Source of the DNA: Bacteroides sp. OF04-15BH
GTDB taxonomy: Bacteria; Bacteroidota; Bacteroidia; Bacteroidales; Bacteroidaceae
Reading direction: 5' to 3'
Assembly (NCBI RefSeq): GCF_003477995.1
Contig: NZ_QUEM01000014.1
Location: forward strand, 1-64,000
DNA: 64,000 nt
Within the stretch, counting starts at the first letter, position 1. Every line of letters starts with the position of its first letter. Positions 43,229 through 52,496 of the stretch are shown piece by piece. The translations under genes were made by a program, and so were the position numbers. The notes beneath the pieces are model-generated. The model saw only the letters and a list, made by a program, of their open reading frames with translations. It did not search any database and was not told where the DNA came from.

Positions 43229-43696
43229 ATGAGCAAACTTATTATCAATTCTTACGAAGAGTTTGAAAAATATGTGGGTCAGGAACTCGGTGTTTCTGAA
43301 TATCTGGAAGTAACCCAGGAGCGCATCAACCTGTTTGCCGACGCTACTCTGGACCACCAGTGGATTCATGTAGACACAGAACGTGCGCAGAAGGAAAGCC
43401 CGTTCAAGAGCACCATCGCACACGGTTATCTTACCCTGTCTCTGTTGCCTCACATGTGGAATGAAATCATCGAGGTGAACAACCTGAAAATGATGATTAA
43501 CTATGGTATTGACAAAATGAAGTTCGGCCAGGCCGTTCTGAGCGGTGACAGCATCCGTTTGAAAACCAAACTCCAGTCACTGGCCAACCTGCGCGGAGCT
43601 GCAAAAGCTGAAATCAAGTTCACTATTGAAATCAAAGACAGCAACAAGAAAGCCCTGGAGGGAGTTGCCATCTTCATCTACTATTTCAATAACTAA
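43229..43696 (+). CDS. MaoC-type hydratase/dehydratase
   Basis: A 155-residue hot-dog-fold protein of the MaoC family. The hydratase 2 motif is ERINLFADATLDHQWIHVD...FKSTIAHGYLTLSL, with the catalytic Asp and His positioned as in (R)-specific enoyl-CoA hydratases. It probably hydrates an enoyl-thioester in fatty acid metabolism, substrate unknown. It has its own promoter-like box and terminator, so it is monocistronic. Confidence 0.9.
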   Translation: MSKLIINSYEEFEKYVGQELGVSEYLEVTQERINLFADATLDHQWIHVDTERAQKESPFKSTIAHGYLTLSLLPHMWNEIIEVNNLKMMINYGIDKMKFGQAVLSGDSIRLKTKLQSLANLRGAAKAEIKFTIEIKDSNKKALEGVAIFIYYFNN

Positions 43697-43723
43697 TCGT
43701 CTTACTTGATTATTTCTTATAAG

Positions 43724-43766
43724 AATCTTGCTATAAAGTATTTCATGCTTGGTAGCAAGATTTTTT
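43724..43766 (+). terminator. Terminator of the MaoC gene
   Basis: AATCTTGCTA (43724-43733) pairs with TAGCAAGATT (43753-43762), followed by six T. Confidence 0.85.
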
Positions 43767-43813
43767 GTTCACGGCTAACCCCTCGTTTTACTTTCTTAAA
43801 AACCCTAATCAAT

Positions 43814-45145
43814 ATGCCAAGAGCTTTTAGCAACAAGGAAATATTACAGGTGGCCTACCCGATTCTGATCAGCCTCATCATGGAACAGCTGATCGGAATG
43901 ACCGACACCGCCTTTCTGGGGCGTGTGGGCGAAGTGGAACTCGGTGCCTCTGCCATCGGAGGTATCTTCTATCTGGCCATCTTCATGATCGGATTCGGCT
44001 TCAGCATCGGTTCGCAGATTCTGATTGCCCGCCGAAACGGAGAGCAGCATTATCAGGAGATCGGCGACATCTTCTATCAGGGACTGTACTTCATGATCTT
44101 TCTGGCGGCCCTCACGTTCACGGCTACCCGAATTCTGGCTCCCCACATTCTTCCGTCCATCGTATCCTCCGCACACGTCAGTCAGGCGGCTCTGAGTTAT
44201 CTGGAATACCGTGTCATCGGTTTCTTCTTTTCGTTTATCGCGGTGATGTTCCGCGCCTTCTTTGTCGGAACCACCCAGACCAAGACGCTGACACTCAACT
44301 CTCTGGTGATGGTGGCTTCGAATGTGGTGTTCAACTACATCCTGATATTCGGAAAGTTCGGATTCCCGCAAATGGGCATCGCCGGTGCCGCGCTGGGCTC
44401 CTCCCTGGCCGAAATGCTGTCGGCCCTGTTCTTTATCATCTACACGGTCAAGAAGATTGATCTGGAGAAATACGGGCTGAACAAGATCGGACGCTTCAAC
44501 CGGCGCCGTCTGGGAAAGATTCTGAATATCTCCATCTGGACCATGATCCAGAACTTTATCTCCCTGTCCACCTGGTTCCTCTTCTTCCTGTTTGTGGAGC
44601 ATCTGGGCGAACGTTCGCTCGCAATCACGAACATTATCCGCAACATTTCGGGCATACTGTTCATGATTGTATCAGCCTTCTCGGCCACATGCAGCTCTCT
44701 GGTGAGTAACCTCATCGGGCGCGGAGACTCGGATCTGGTGCGTGCCACCATCTGGCAACACATCCGGCTGGCCTATTACATCATCTTGCCGATGGCCTGC
44801 TTCTTTGCCTGCTTCCCGCAGCTGATTCTGCGCATCTACACCGACATGCCGGACCTGATCGAGGCGGCCATTCCTTCGCTGTGGGTGTTCTGCACAACGC
44901 CGTTCATCACCGCACTGGGAAACATCTTCTTCCAGTCGGTATCGGGAACGGGCAACACACGGACAGCCTTCCTGCTCGAACTGTCCACCTTGTGTGTCTA
45001 TGTGGTCTATATTTATATCATCATCATGCATCTGCGCCTGAACGTGGCTTTCTGCTGGACTTCGGAACACGTTTACGGACTGGTACTTTTCCTGCTCTGT
45101 TTCCGGTATATCCGCAAGGGCAACTGGGTAGGCAAACAGATTTAA
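43814..45145 (+). CDS. MATE family efflux transporter (second)
   Basis: A 443-residue multidrug/toxin exporter with about 12 membrane helices. AYPILISLIMEQLIGMTDTAF opens the first half; the second half starts near NISIWTMIQNFISLSTWF. It is more like the DinF branch than the MATE gene at 21226 and shares little sequence with it. I chose ATG 43814 since the longer frame begins inside the preceding terminator. Substrate unknown. Confidence 0.9.
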   Translation: MPRAFSNKEILQVAYPILISLIMEQLIGMTDTAFLGRVGEVELGASAIGGIFYLAIFMIGFGFSIGSQILIARRNGEQHYQEIGDIFYQGLYFMIFLAALTFTATRILAPHILPSIVSSAHVSQAALSYLEYRVIGFFFSFIAVMFRAFFVGTTQTKTLTLNSLVMVASNVVFNYILIFGKFGFPQMGIAGAALGSSLAEMLSALFFIIYTVKKIDLEKYGLNKIGRFNRRRLGKILNISIWTMIQNFISLSTWFLFFLFVEHLGERSLAITNIIRNISGILFMIVSAFSATCSSLVSNLIGRGDSDLVRATIWQHIRLAYYIILPMACFFACFPQLILRIYTDMPDLIEAAIPSLWVFCTTPFITALGNIFFQSVSGTGNTRTAFLLELSTLCVYVVYIYIIIMHLRLNVAFCWTSEHVYGLVLFLLCFRYIRKGNWVGKQI

Positions 45146-45163
45146 TGCAACCCGCATACCTGC

Positions 45164-45200
45164 AAAGGCGGCACCCATCGTAACGGGTGCCGCCTTTTTT
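45164..45200 (+). terminator. Terminator of the second MATE gene
   Basis: GGCGGCACCC (45168-45177) pairs with GGGTGCCGCC (45185-45194), followed by TTTTTT. Confidence 0.9.
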
Positions 45201-45233
45201 CTTCTCCCCCCAAAAATTTCATCCCAATGAAAT

Positions 45234-45276
45234 AAAAAAATCATCCCAATGCTTTCGGAAAAAGATCGGGATGATT
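45234..45276 (-). terminator. Terminator of the antiporter gene
   Basis: AATCATCCC (45239-45247) pairs with GGGATGATT (45268-45276). On the minus strand a seven-T run follows. It lies about 50 nt past the antiporter stop. Confidence 0.8.
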
Positions 45277-45325
45277 CTAAGACATGATGATGCTGTTGTT
45301 CCGCCATGCAGAAAACAGCTTTTTT

Positions 45326-47398
45326 TCAGATGAGGAACGGCCCCTTTTCTGCCTCTTCATCCTGCTGCGGATAAATCAGGATGAAGTTGTTGTTTTGCAG
45401 ATAGCGGTTCAGATAGCCCGGTATCTTCGGCATAATCGGGTGATAGGACAAGCCGTCGCGACGGCTCAACAGAATCCAGAGGCAATCGTTTGCCTTCACC
45501 TCGCGGAAGGCGATCAGAAAATCATTCCAGTCGTCAAAATCGCGGAAATCAATCTTTGCCGCTTCTTCGCCAAAGAAAATCCGGATCACTCCCAAGGTCT
45601 CTTCGGCCGCATAGACCACCACGGCGGCTCCGGTATTGGCCGTTATCGTCTTGATTTTCTGCAACACATGCATGAATCCCGTCTCTTTCTCGGCATTGGT
45701 CGGAACCATGAAGATGTTCCGCTTCACGGTGGCCAGAGGCTGCACAGCCTTGTAGATAAAGGCATTCACACAGATTCGGCCGATGACTCCATCGTTGATT
45801 TTTCCCAAGATATCGGCCGGCACGGAATGTTTCTGGTGCAGTCCCAGCACAATGTCGGTGATGTCATTCTCGCGCACCACGCTGGAAATGGCGTTGGATA
45901 CACTCAAGTCATAGCGAATCAGATCGTGCACATGCACATCGGCTGCCGCCGCGGTATGCACGGCCTGCTCCAGCAGGGCTTTCGAAGCCTTGAGCTCCCG
46001 CTCGTCCGACTCGTTGGTGTTGATGACACGCAGGGCATAAATACCATCTTTGTTCTGCGGGTACTTGACAGCCAGACTCAGGTTGATCAGTTCTTCAACC
46101 GTGTGCCGGTTGCTGACCGGAATCAGGATATGCTCGTGATAGATTTCCTTTTTGTCTTTCGGGGCGGCATGTTTCATTTCCTCCAGTGCTATGTTGCGGG
46201 CACCTTTCTGTGCAATGACGGTGGCAATGATGCAGGTAACCAGAATCATCAGGATGGTGTCGTTGAGCACACTGTCGTTGAGCAGACGGATCGGATTACC
46301 CTGTGCGTCTTCGCCCAGAATAATGTTATATCCCACCAGAACGGCAGCCAGAGTGGCCGCTGCCTGCGCATTGCTCAGTCCGAAAATCACCCGTCGCTGA
46401 TCGGCCGTAAAGTGGAACGTGCGCTGGGTGAACCAGGCCGCAGCCAGCTTGGTACCCGTGGCCACCAGAATCATGACCACGCCCACAAACAGGGTTTCCC
46501 AGCTCTCGAAAAAGGCCCGATAGTCAATCAGCATACCCACACTCAGCAGGAAGAAAGGAATAAACAGGGCATTGCCCACGAATTCCACCCGGTTCATCAG
46601 CGGGGAGCTTCGCGGAATCAGCCGGTTCAGCGACAGTCCCACCAGAAAGGCACCGATAATACCCTCTATGCCGGCCAGCTGGGCCAGAAAGGCTCCCAGG
46701 AACAACAGGGCAAGCACATAGATATACTGCGAAATGGAATCGCTTACGTGCTTGAAGAAATGGCGCGTAATCAAAGGGAAAAGGAAAAGAATAATGGCGG
46801 TAAACAGCAGGATGGACACACCCAGACGAATCCAGAACACGGAATTTACCTCACCGGTGGTCATGCCCACCACAATGGTCAGCACCAAAAGAGCCAGCAT
46901 ATCGGTCACCATCGTACCGCCCACGGTGATGCCTACCGCCGGATTCTTCACGATGCCGTATTTGCTGATGATGGGATAGGCAATGAGGGTGTGCGAAGCG
47001 AACATACTGGCCAGCAGCACGGACGTGAGCCACGAAAAGCCCAACACCCACCGGCCCACCGCAGTGCCCACCAGCATGGGAATCATAAAGGTGTATAAGC
47101 CGAAAACAAGACTTTTCAAACTGTTGCGTTTGAAATCGTTCATGTCTATCTCCATACCGGCCAGAAACATGATATACAGCAGACCGGCTGTTCCGGACAT
47201 GATAATGCTGCTGTCGCGCAACACCAGGTTGAAACCGTGCGGTCCGATAATGGCTCCGGCTATAATCAGGCCTAACAGATGGGGAATCTTCAGTTTGTTC
47301 AGCAGCAAAGGTGCCCCTAAAATAATCAGAAGGATAATGAGGAACTTCAGAATGGGATCCTCAAGAGGCAAGGTAAGGTTTAAAGCATAGTATAACAT
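45326..47398 (-). CDS. CPA2-type cation/proton antiporter with a cytoplasmic UspA-like tail
   Basis: A 690-residue protein. The N-terminal 390 residues carry 12 or more membrane helices of the Na+/H+ exchanger fold: PHLLGLIIAGAIIGPHGFN, LLYIMFLAGMEIDM, HTLIAYPIISKYGI and GAFLVGLSLNRLIP. From about residue 435 the soluble tail (HEHILIPVSNRHTVEELINL) resembles one or two universal stress protein-like domains, a usual regulatory tail in Bacteroidota. The ion is not determined by sequence. It is monocistronic, with a terminator at 45234-45276. Confidence 0.9.
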   Translation of the reverse strand: MLYYALNLTLPLEDPILKFLIILLIILGAPLLLNKLKIPHLLGLIIAGAIIGPHGFNLVLRDSSIIMSGTAGLLYIMFLAGMEIDMNDFKRNSLKSLVFGLYTFMIPMLVGTAVGRWVLGFSWLTSVLLASMFASHTLIAYPIISKYGIVKNPAVGITVGGTMVTDMLALLVLTIVVGMTTGEVNSVFWIRLGVSILLFTAIILFLFPLITRHFFKHVSDSISQYIYVLALLFLGAFLAQLAGIEGIIGAFLVGLSLNRLIPRSSPLMNRVEFVGNALFIPFFLLSVGMLIDYRAFFESWETLFVGVVMILVATGTKLAAAWFTQRTFHFTADQRRVIFGLSNAQAAATLAAVLVGYNIILGEDAQGNPIRLLNDSVLNDTILMILVTCIIATVIAQKGARNIALEEMKHAAPKDKKEIYHEHILIPVSNRHTVEELINLSLAVKYPQNKDGIYALRVINTNESDERELKASKALLEQAVHTAAAADVHVHDLIRYDLSVSNAISSVVRENDITDIVLGLHQKHSVPADILGKINDGVIGRICVNAFIYKAVQPLATVKRNIFMVPTNAEKETGFMHVLQKIKTITANTGAAVVVYAAEETLGVIRIFFGEEAAKIDFRDFDDWNDFLIAFREVKANDCLWILLSRRDGLSYHPIMPKIPGYLNRYLQNNNFILIYPQQDEEAEKGPFLI

Positions 47399-47481
47399 AG
47401 GCCACCTTTTTTGAGAATTTATAGTGCGAAGTTATACTTTTTCCTTACATGAGCAAGCAAAACGCCGTTTTTTATACCGAT

Positions 47482-48024
47482 TCAATCCTGACATAAAGTA
47501 TAAAGAACCACACTCTTATACTCCCCGGCCTCCTGAATCCAGTCTTTCAGAACCGCGCTCCGCTCAAAACCGGTCTGTTCGAACAGCGAAGCAGCCGGAG
47601 TGTTCTCACTGGCCACATAAGCATAGACCTGATGCAGCCGGAGGAAAGAAAAGGCATAGCGCAACAGCAGCCCCAAAGCCTCGCACCCCAGTCCACGACG
47701 CTGAAAGGGCTTTCGGATAACCAGCCCTATCTCGGCACGATGATGGCGCACACTGTAATCAAACAGGTCGATACACCCGGCTATCTCACGGGTTTCCTTC
47801 AGCTCCACAATCAGGCGCAGCTGATGGTCGGCATAAATATCGTTCAGGCTTTCGTTGATGAATTTCCGCAAGGCATAACGGGAATAGGGCACATTGGAAA
47901 TGCCGTGTGCCCATAGTGTGGTGTCGTTCTCTATCTGATAAAGAGTATCCAGGTCTTCGGGTTCCATGGCCCGGAGCACCACCTTCCGTCCTTCGAAGAA
48001 GGGCTTGTCGTCAATTCTTTCCAT
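47482..48024 (-). CDS. GNAT acetyltransferase, RimJ/RimL type
   Basis: A 180-residue acetyl-CoA-dependent transferase of the RimL/SpeG-like branch. The cofactor motif is KPFQRRGLGCEALGLLLRYA; NTPAASLFEQTGFE is the typical C-terminal pattern. Acceptor unknown (ribosomal protein, polyamine or sugar are all possible). Its start overlaps the end of the glycosyltransferase gene by 14 nt, so it is the last gene of the recR operon. Confidence 0.85.
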   Translation of the reverse strand: MERIDDKPFFEGRKVVLRAMEPEDLDTLYQIENDTTLWAHGISNVPYSRYALRKFINESLNDIYADHQLRLIVELKETREIAGCIDLFDYSVRHHRAEIGLVIRKPFQRRGLGCEALGLLLRYAFSFLRLHQVYAYVASENTPAASLFEQTGFERSAVLKDWIQEAGEYKSVVLYTLCQD

Positions 48025-49201
48025 ACCATATTCTTTTATGTGTAATCAGATGGCCCCACTGGCGCGAATAGGTGCCCAGCAACAGCGGTTTGCGCGCGCA
48101 ACCGCGGTAGAGCTGTTGCAGAATGCACTGAAAGGAATAGGCATCCACATCATAGGCCACCCGATCGTATGCCGTAAAGTCCAGCCCTTCGGTAAGATGT
48201 CCTTCGGGCATCCGTTCCTCGTCGGTCTCAACCAGCACCGCTTCCATGCCGTTGTCTTCCAGAATCTTTTTCATCTCGGCCAAGGCCTCACGCCCTCCCA
48301 GACACAGCACCCGGTTGCCGGCCGCCTCATCGTCGGGATCGGCCTGCTGGTGCAGACATTTGTTTTTCAGCAGATCCAGAGCTCCCCGCAGCACCACGGC
48401 AAGATGAATCAGCCAGGAGAGAAACAGATGCTTCCGGCGGAAATGCTTGTTGAAGAAAATCAGCATGGCGTTGTAAAACGTGTGCACATAACGGAAAGAG
48501 CTCTTCTTGGTGCTCTCTCCCTTATAATGAACGATGTGCACCGGCAGGTAATAGTTCTGGTAACCTCCCAGAAGAATACGGTAAGAGAGGTCAATGTCCT
48601 CGCCATACATAAAGAAAGTTTCGTCGAGCAGTCCGACACGATCCAGCGTAGAACGGCGGAGCATATTGAAGGCTCCGGAAATAATCTCGATCTCATTAAC
48701 CTGATCCTTATCGAGATAGCGCATGTAATACTTGCCAAAGGTGCGCGACTTCGGGAACAGGCTGCACAGTCCGCTCATCTTGCAGAAGGAAGTGAACGGA
48801 GTAGGCACTCCGCGCCGTGACTCCCAGGCAAAGCCTCCGTCGTCCTTGAGCATCGACACACCTACGGCTCCCGCCTGCGGATGGTCGTCCAGGAAACGGA
48901 CACAGGCATCCAGCACATCCTCCCCCACAATCGTGTCGGGATTCAGCAGCAGCACATACTCTCCTTCGGAAAGACGGATAGCCTGATTGTTGGCACGCGA
49001 GAAACCTACATTCTCTTCATTATAAAGATAATGCACCTGAGGATATCGGTGAGTGATATATTCCTGAGAACCGTCGGTCGAGGCATTGTCCACCACCCAC
49101 ACATCCAGTTCCAGATTCCGGGCAGCCCGATACACCGAACAAATGGTCTGCTCCAGATAATACTTTACGTTAAAATTGACGATAACGACGGATAATTTCA
49201 T
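48011..49201 (-). CDS. Family 2 glycosyltransferase with an extra C-terminal domain
   Basis: A 396-residue protein. The GT-A domain opens with LSVVIVNFNVKYYLEQTICS, then VVDNASTDGS and LLLNPDT, the DxD-like metal site. FFMYGEDIDLSYR is the acceptor-side motif of rhamnosyl-type transferases. A membrane-associated helix is around 270-290 (LFLSWLIHLAVVLRGALDLL). The last ~100 residues (VLCLGGREALAEMKKILED) look like a Rossmann-like extension with a C-terminal basic tail, not usual in the family. ATG 49201 gives the normal N-terminus. Confidence 0.88.
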   Translation of the reverse strand: MKLSVVIVNFNVKYYLEQTICSVYRAARNLELDVWVVDNASTDGSQEYITHRYPQVHYLYNEENVGFSRANNQAIRLSEGEYVLLLNPDTIVGEDVLDACVRFLDDHPQAGAVGVSMLKDDGGFAWESRRGVPTPFTSFCKMSGLCSLFPKSRTFGKYYMRYLDKDQVNEIEIISGAFNMLRRSTLDRVGLLDETFFMYGEDIDLSYRILLGGYQNYYLPVHIVHYKGESTKKSSFRYVHTFYNAMLIFFNKHFRRKHLFLSWLIHLAVVLRGALDLLKNKCLHQQADPDDEAAGNRVLCLGGREALAEMKKILEDNGMEAVLVETDEERMPEGHLTEGLDFTAYDRVAYDVDAYSFQCILQQLYRGCARKPLLLGTYSRQWGHLITHKRIWYGKN

Positions 49202-49229
49202 GATACTCTGCTTTTTGTCTGCCGCACTT

Positions 49230-49670
49230 TTATTCCACACATTCTGTCTCGGCCTTCATCTTGACAGCAGAAGGCCAGCAAAAGAAATAGGCCAACAGCA
49301 GAATCAGCGCACAGAGCGCATTGGACTTCTCCAATACATTATAATATATAACCAGATTCAACAACAGACAGACTCCCAGCACCCCGCAGCGCAGCATGCT
49401 CCATCGCAGATATGCCTTTTGCCCCTGACGGCCGTCGCCGGTGATCTGCTTCTTCACCCACGGCCAGTGCAGCAGTTTCAGTGCCACCGGAATGACACAA
49501 AGGGTGACAATCATCATGATGGTCTGCAGAAAAAAGAAGCCTTCCGACATTCCCGTTCCGGCCCATGCTCCCGGCATCCAGCATTCGGTTTCAAAAAGCA
49601 CCAAAGTCAGTAAGGCCAACAACAGCCAGAAAAAGAAATTCAGTCGTAAATTGAAAATGGTCTTGTCCAT
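49230..49670 (-). CDS. Integral membrane protein, four helices
   Basis: A 146-residue protein with four predicted membrane helices (around 10-28, 45-65, 90-112, 117-135). No domain recognised. It lies 5 nt after recR and 28 nt before the glycosyltransferase, so it is in the recR operon. Confidence 0.7.
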   Translation of the reverse strand: MDKTIFNLRLNFFFWLLLALLTLVLFETECWMPGAWAGTGMSEGFFFLQTIMMIVTLCVIPVALKLLHWPWVKKQITGDGRQGQKAYLRWSMLRCGVLGVCLLLNLVIYYNVLEKSNALCALILLLAYFFCWPSAVKMKAETECVE

Positions 49671-49675
49671 GTGAT

Positions 49676-50293
49676 TTATATTTGTCCGGTAAAAACAATA
49701 CGGTTCAGAATAGAGCGCCCCAGAGTAATCTCGTCCGTGTACTGCAATTCATCATTCTGGGCCACTCCTCGGGCAATGATGCTCAGTTTCACGCCGGTAT
49801 CGGCCAGTTTACGGAAAATATAAAAGTTGGTGGTGTCTCCTTCCATCGTCGGACTGAGCGCCAGAATCACCTCTTTTACCTCAGAGCCGGTCACGCGGTC
49901 CACCAGCGATGCAATCTGCAAATCGGCAGGTCCCACACCGTCCATCGGAGAGATGACCCCACCCAGCACATGATACACTCCGTGAAACTGATGGGTATTC
50001 TCGATGGCCAGCACATCCTGAATATTCTCCACCACACAAATGGTCTGATGATCGCGGTCGGGCTTGCTGCAAATGTTGCAGATGTCCGTGTCGGACAGGT
50101 TGTGACAAATCTTGCAATACTTGATTTCGTGCTTCAGTTTGATGATGGAATTACCGAAACTCTCCACCGAAGCCACATTCTGACGCAACAGATGCAACAC
50201 CAGACGCATGGCCGTTTTCGGACCGATGCCGGGGAGCTTGGAGAACTCGGAAACAGCCTTCTCCAACAAGGCGGAAGAATATTGTTGAGACAT
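49676..50293 (-). CDS. recR: Recombination protein RecR
   Basis: A 205-residue protein of the RecFOR gap-repair system, loading RecA on gapped DNA. Helix-hairpin-helix [17 protein letters not shown] is near residue 20, the four-cysteine zinc finger (CKIC...CNIC) near 60-75, and the TOPRIM domain follows ([12 protein letters not shown]). I prefer ATG 50293 (MSQQY) over an in-frame ATG 12 nt upstream because of family length. A -7-like TATCTTTG lies at 50333-50326, divergent with engB. Confidence 0.95.
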   Translation of the reverse strand: MSQQYSSALLEKAVSEFSKLPGIGPKTAMRLVLHLLRQNVASVESFGNSIIKLKHEIKYCKICHNLSDTDICNICSKPDRDHQTICVVENIQDVLAIENTHQFHGVYHVLGGVISPMDGVGPADLQIASLVDRVTGSEVKEVILALSPTMEGDTTNFYIFRKLADTGVKLSIIARGVAQNDELQYTDEITLGRSILNRIVFTGQI

Positions 50294-50355
50294 GTTTTTA
50301 TTCATTAGAAATGCATAATTAGGAGCAAAGATACCAAAACCAAATTAAATTATTA

Positions 50356-50363
50356 TATCTTTG
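50356..50363 (+). promoter_or_regulatory. -7 box of engB
   Basis: TATCTTTG matches TAnnTTTG, 21 nt before engB. It faces the recR promoter box at 50326-50333 in a 90-nt divergent gap. Confidence 0.5.
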
Positions 50364-50383
50364 CTTCAAAAATTAGCTTTATT

Positions 50384-50992
50384 ATGGAAATCAAGAGTGC
50401 AGAGTTTATCATCAGCAACGCCGTTGTGAGCAAATGTCCGAACACCAACAATCCGGAATATGCCTTCATCGGACGCTCCAATGTGGGCAAGTCCAGCCTG
50501 ATCAATATGCTCACCGGACGGAGCAAACTGGCCAAGACTTCGGCCACTCCGGGAAAGACCATGCTGATCAACCACTTCCTTATCAACAACGAGTGGTATC
50601 TGGTGGACCTTCCGGGCTACGGCTACGCCAAAAGAAGCAAGAAAGACAAGGACAAGCTGGAAGTGATGATCTCCAGCTACATTCTGAAAAGAGAACAGAT
50701 GATCAATCTGTTTCTGCTCATCGACTGCCGTCACGAACCTCAGAAAATCGACCTGGAATTTATGGAATGGCTGGGCGAAAACGGAGTACCGTTCAGCATC
50801 GTATTCACCAAAGCCGACAAACTGGGAGGCGGAAAACTGAAACAGAACATCAGTTTCTATCTCAAGGAACTGAAGAAACAATGGGAGGAACTCCCGCCTT
50901 ATTTCATCACCTCTTCCGAAAACAAAACCGGAAGACAGGAAATTCTGGATTATATCGAGCAGATCAATAAAGAGGTCATGACCGGAGCATAA
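50384..50992 (+). CDS. engB: Ribosome biogenesis GTP-binding protein EngB (YihA/YsxC)
   Basis: A 202-residue essential GTPase for late ribosomal large-subunit assembly. G1 is GRSNVGKSS (residues 30-38), G2/G3 TPGKT and DLPGYGYA, G4 TKADK, and G5 SSEN. The length is typical. Its last codons form half of the terminator at 50969-51012, so the stem begins inside the coding region. Confidence 0.96.
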   Translation: MEIKSAEFIISNAVVSKCPNTNNPEYAFIGRSNVGKSSLINMLTGRSKLAKTSATPGKTMLINHFLINNEWYLVDLPGYGYAKRSKKDKDKLEVMISSYILKREQMINLFLLIDCRHEPQKIDLEFMEWLGENGVPFSIVFTKADKLGGGKLKQNISFYLKELKKQWEELPPYFITSSENKTGRQEILDYIEQINKEVMTGA

Positions 50993-51012
50993 GCGTCCGG
51001 CATGACCTCTTT
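50969..51012. terminator. Hairpin at the end of engB
   Basis: AAAGAGGTCATG (50969-50980) pairs perfectly with CATGACCTCTTT (51001-51012), with an inner CCGGA/TCCGG pair. It overlaps the engB stop codon and may terminate both convergent genes. Confidence 0.75.
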
Positions 51013-51019
51013 ACCTATA

Positions 51020-52369
51020 TTATATATTATAAGTAAGTCCTAAACTCAGCCATTGCTTGAACATGAAGAACCCGTCATTAACCGGGCTGCGGTAGTTGGG
51101 CGAGCTGTCGTCAAAACGGGGATACAGGAACAAGGAGGCCTGAACATACTTGTTTACATTGAAAGTAAACGTATTCTCCCACTCGATTGTATTCATATTC
51201 AAATCACTGAACCAATATATTCGCGCACTCCACTTGATATTGTCCATAATCTGCCAGTTATAGGTTATATTGATAAACGGACCGAATTTGTTATAAGTGA
51301 TGTGGTGCTCCTTGATGCCATGCTGGGTGGCCAGATTATCACGGGCCACATATTTGAAATTGTAGGCAATGGGCGACAAATTGGCAGAACAGGAAAACTT
51401 TTTCCAACTCATGCTATACTCCATACCGAGCGAAATCACACTCGAAAACGGAGACATGAAATCCGAACGGACTTCGTCGCTGTTGTCATAATAACTGCGC
51501 AACATCTGGGTGGTTCCTTCCACAAAGAAGGTATAGTTCCAGTGCTCCGTAGCCCGATAACCGATTTTCGAATTCAGTCGGATCAAATCCTCAGAGGTTT
51601 TGAACTGATGCTCCGTATCCTTGGGGTAAGGCCGGAAGCCCAGACGCATTTCCAGATTGGTTTCCCAGTTGAACTTGCTTTTATTGTTGTAAGAAAAGCC
51701 CATCTTCAAGGCGGCCAACATGTTGTAGTAATTGTCGGTCCGGTCCTTATACCAGTTCTTGGTATTATAATACTGATAGAACTGTAGCGAAGAGTTGCTG
51801 TAATATTTCCAGAAATTCGGTTTCTTGGGGATGACTACCACACTGTCGCCGATATCCGGAATAAAAGTAGGCAGATTGGTCTGATCCACCAGAGCCGACT
51901 CATGCCCCAGCTGCGTTCCCACATCTTCGCGAATCGTACCCATCTGTTGCACCTCATCTTCCGTATCCGAAATCAGCCGGGGATGATTGATATAAGTATG
52001 ACACAAGAGATCATTGATTTCGCGATCCAGAAGCAAAATCGAATCGGTCTCGTTGTTGATTGTATCCTGCGATACGTAAACATTCACGGAATCGGGCAAG
52101 GCATACCGGATTTCGAAACACTGGGCAATGGCAGCGCGGTAAAGCAGGGCCGGAGAAATCATCTTATAATAATAAGGTGAATAAGTTACCGGCAACCCGG
52201 AATCGCTTGCCGGCACTCTGTATTTGCGGCACAAAGTATCTAACTGATGCATATAACGCTCCATAATGGCAGCCTGGCGCAAAGTGTCCACCTGACGGGC
52301 CGAAGCGGATAACGTAGCCCTGCAAGCTCCCAAAATGAAGAGAAACACAATCAAAAATCTAATTCTCAT
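51020..52369 (-). CDS. DUF3078-type outer membrane beta-barrel-like protein
   Basis: A 449-residue protein with a signal peptide (MRIRFLIVFLFILGACRATL, cleavage site uncertain; ACRA may also be a lipobox-like cysteine). The C-terminal half (about 190-449) alternates aromatic and polar residues in strand pairs (FWKYYSNSSLQFYQYYN, WNYTFFVEGTTQMLRSYY) and fits DUF3078, whose members are expected to form outer-membrane barrels. It ends with an aliphatic/aromatic LGLTYNI, usual for barrel proteins. The N-terminal ~150 residues are unassigned. A -7-like TATCTTTG is at 52399-52392. Confidence 0.78.
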   Translation of the reverse strand: MRIRFLIVFLFILGACRATLSASARQVDTLRQAAIMERYMHQLDTLCRKYRVPASDSGLPVTYSPYYYKMISPALLYRAAIAQCFEIRYALPDSVNVYVSQDTINNETDSILLLDREINDLLCHTYINHPRLISDTEDEVQQMGTIREDVGTQLGHESALVDQTNLPTFIPDIGDSVVVIPKKPNFWKYYSNSSLQFYQYYNTKNWYKDRTDNYYNMLAALKMGFSYNNKSKFNWETNLEMRLGFRPYPKDTEHQFKTSEDLIRLNSKIGYRATEHWNYTFFVEGTTQMLRSYYDNSDEVRSDFMSPFSSVISLGMEYSMSWKKFSCSANLSPIAYNFKYVARDNLATQHGIKEHHITYNKFGPFINITYNWQIMDNIKWSARIYWFSDLNMNTIEWENTFTFNVNKYVQASLFLYPRFDDSSPNYRSPVNDGFFMFKQWLSLGLTYNI

Positions 52370-52443
52370 ATTAAAAACGACTTAACAAACGCAAAGATAG
52401 AGGATTTTTGAACGAACAGAGCCTTATTCTCAAGTTTTTTTTA

Positions 52444-52451
52444 TAATTTTG
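52444..52451 (+). promoter_or_regulatory. -7 box of pyrG
   Basis: TAATTTTG matches TAnnTTTG and lies 45 nt before the pyrG start. The gap of 52370-52496 also holds the divergent DUF3078 box. No -33 box at normal spacing was found. Confidence 0.45.
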
Positions 52452-52496
52452 CAACTTTGAGATTATGATTGAAGTCTAAACTAAAATTATATTATC

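Noticed and set aside
45284..47098. 604-codon plus-strand frame opposite the antiporter
   Set aside because: The antiporter is clearly real and the antisense frame is Gln/His-rich and starts inside the minus-strand terminator region.
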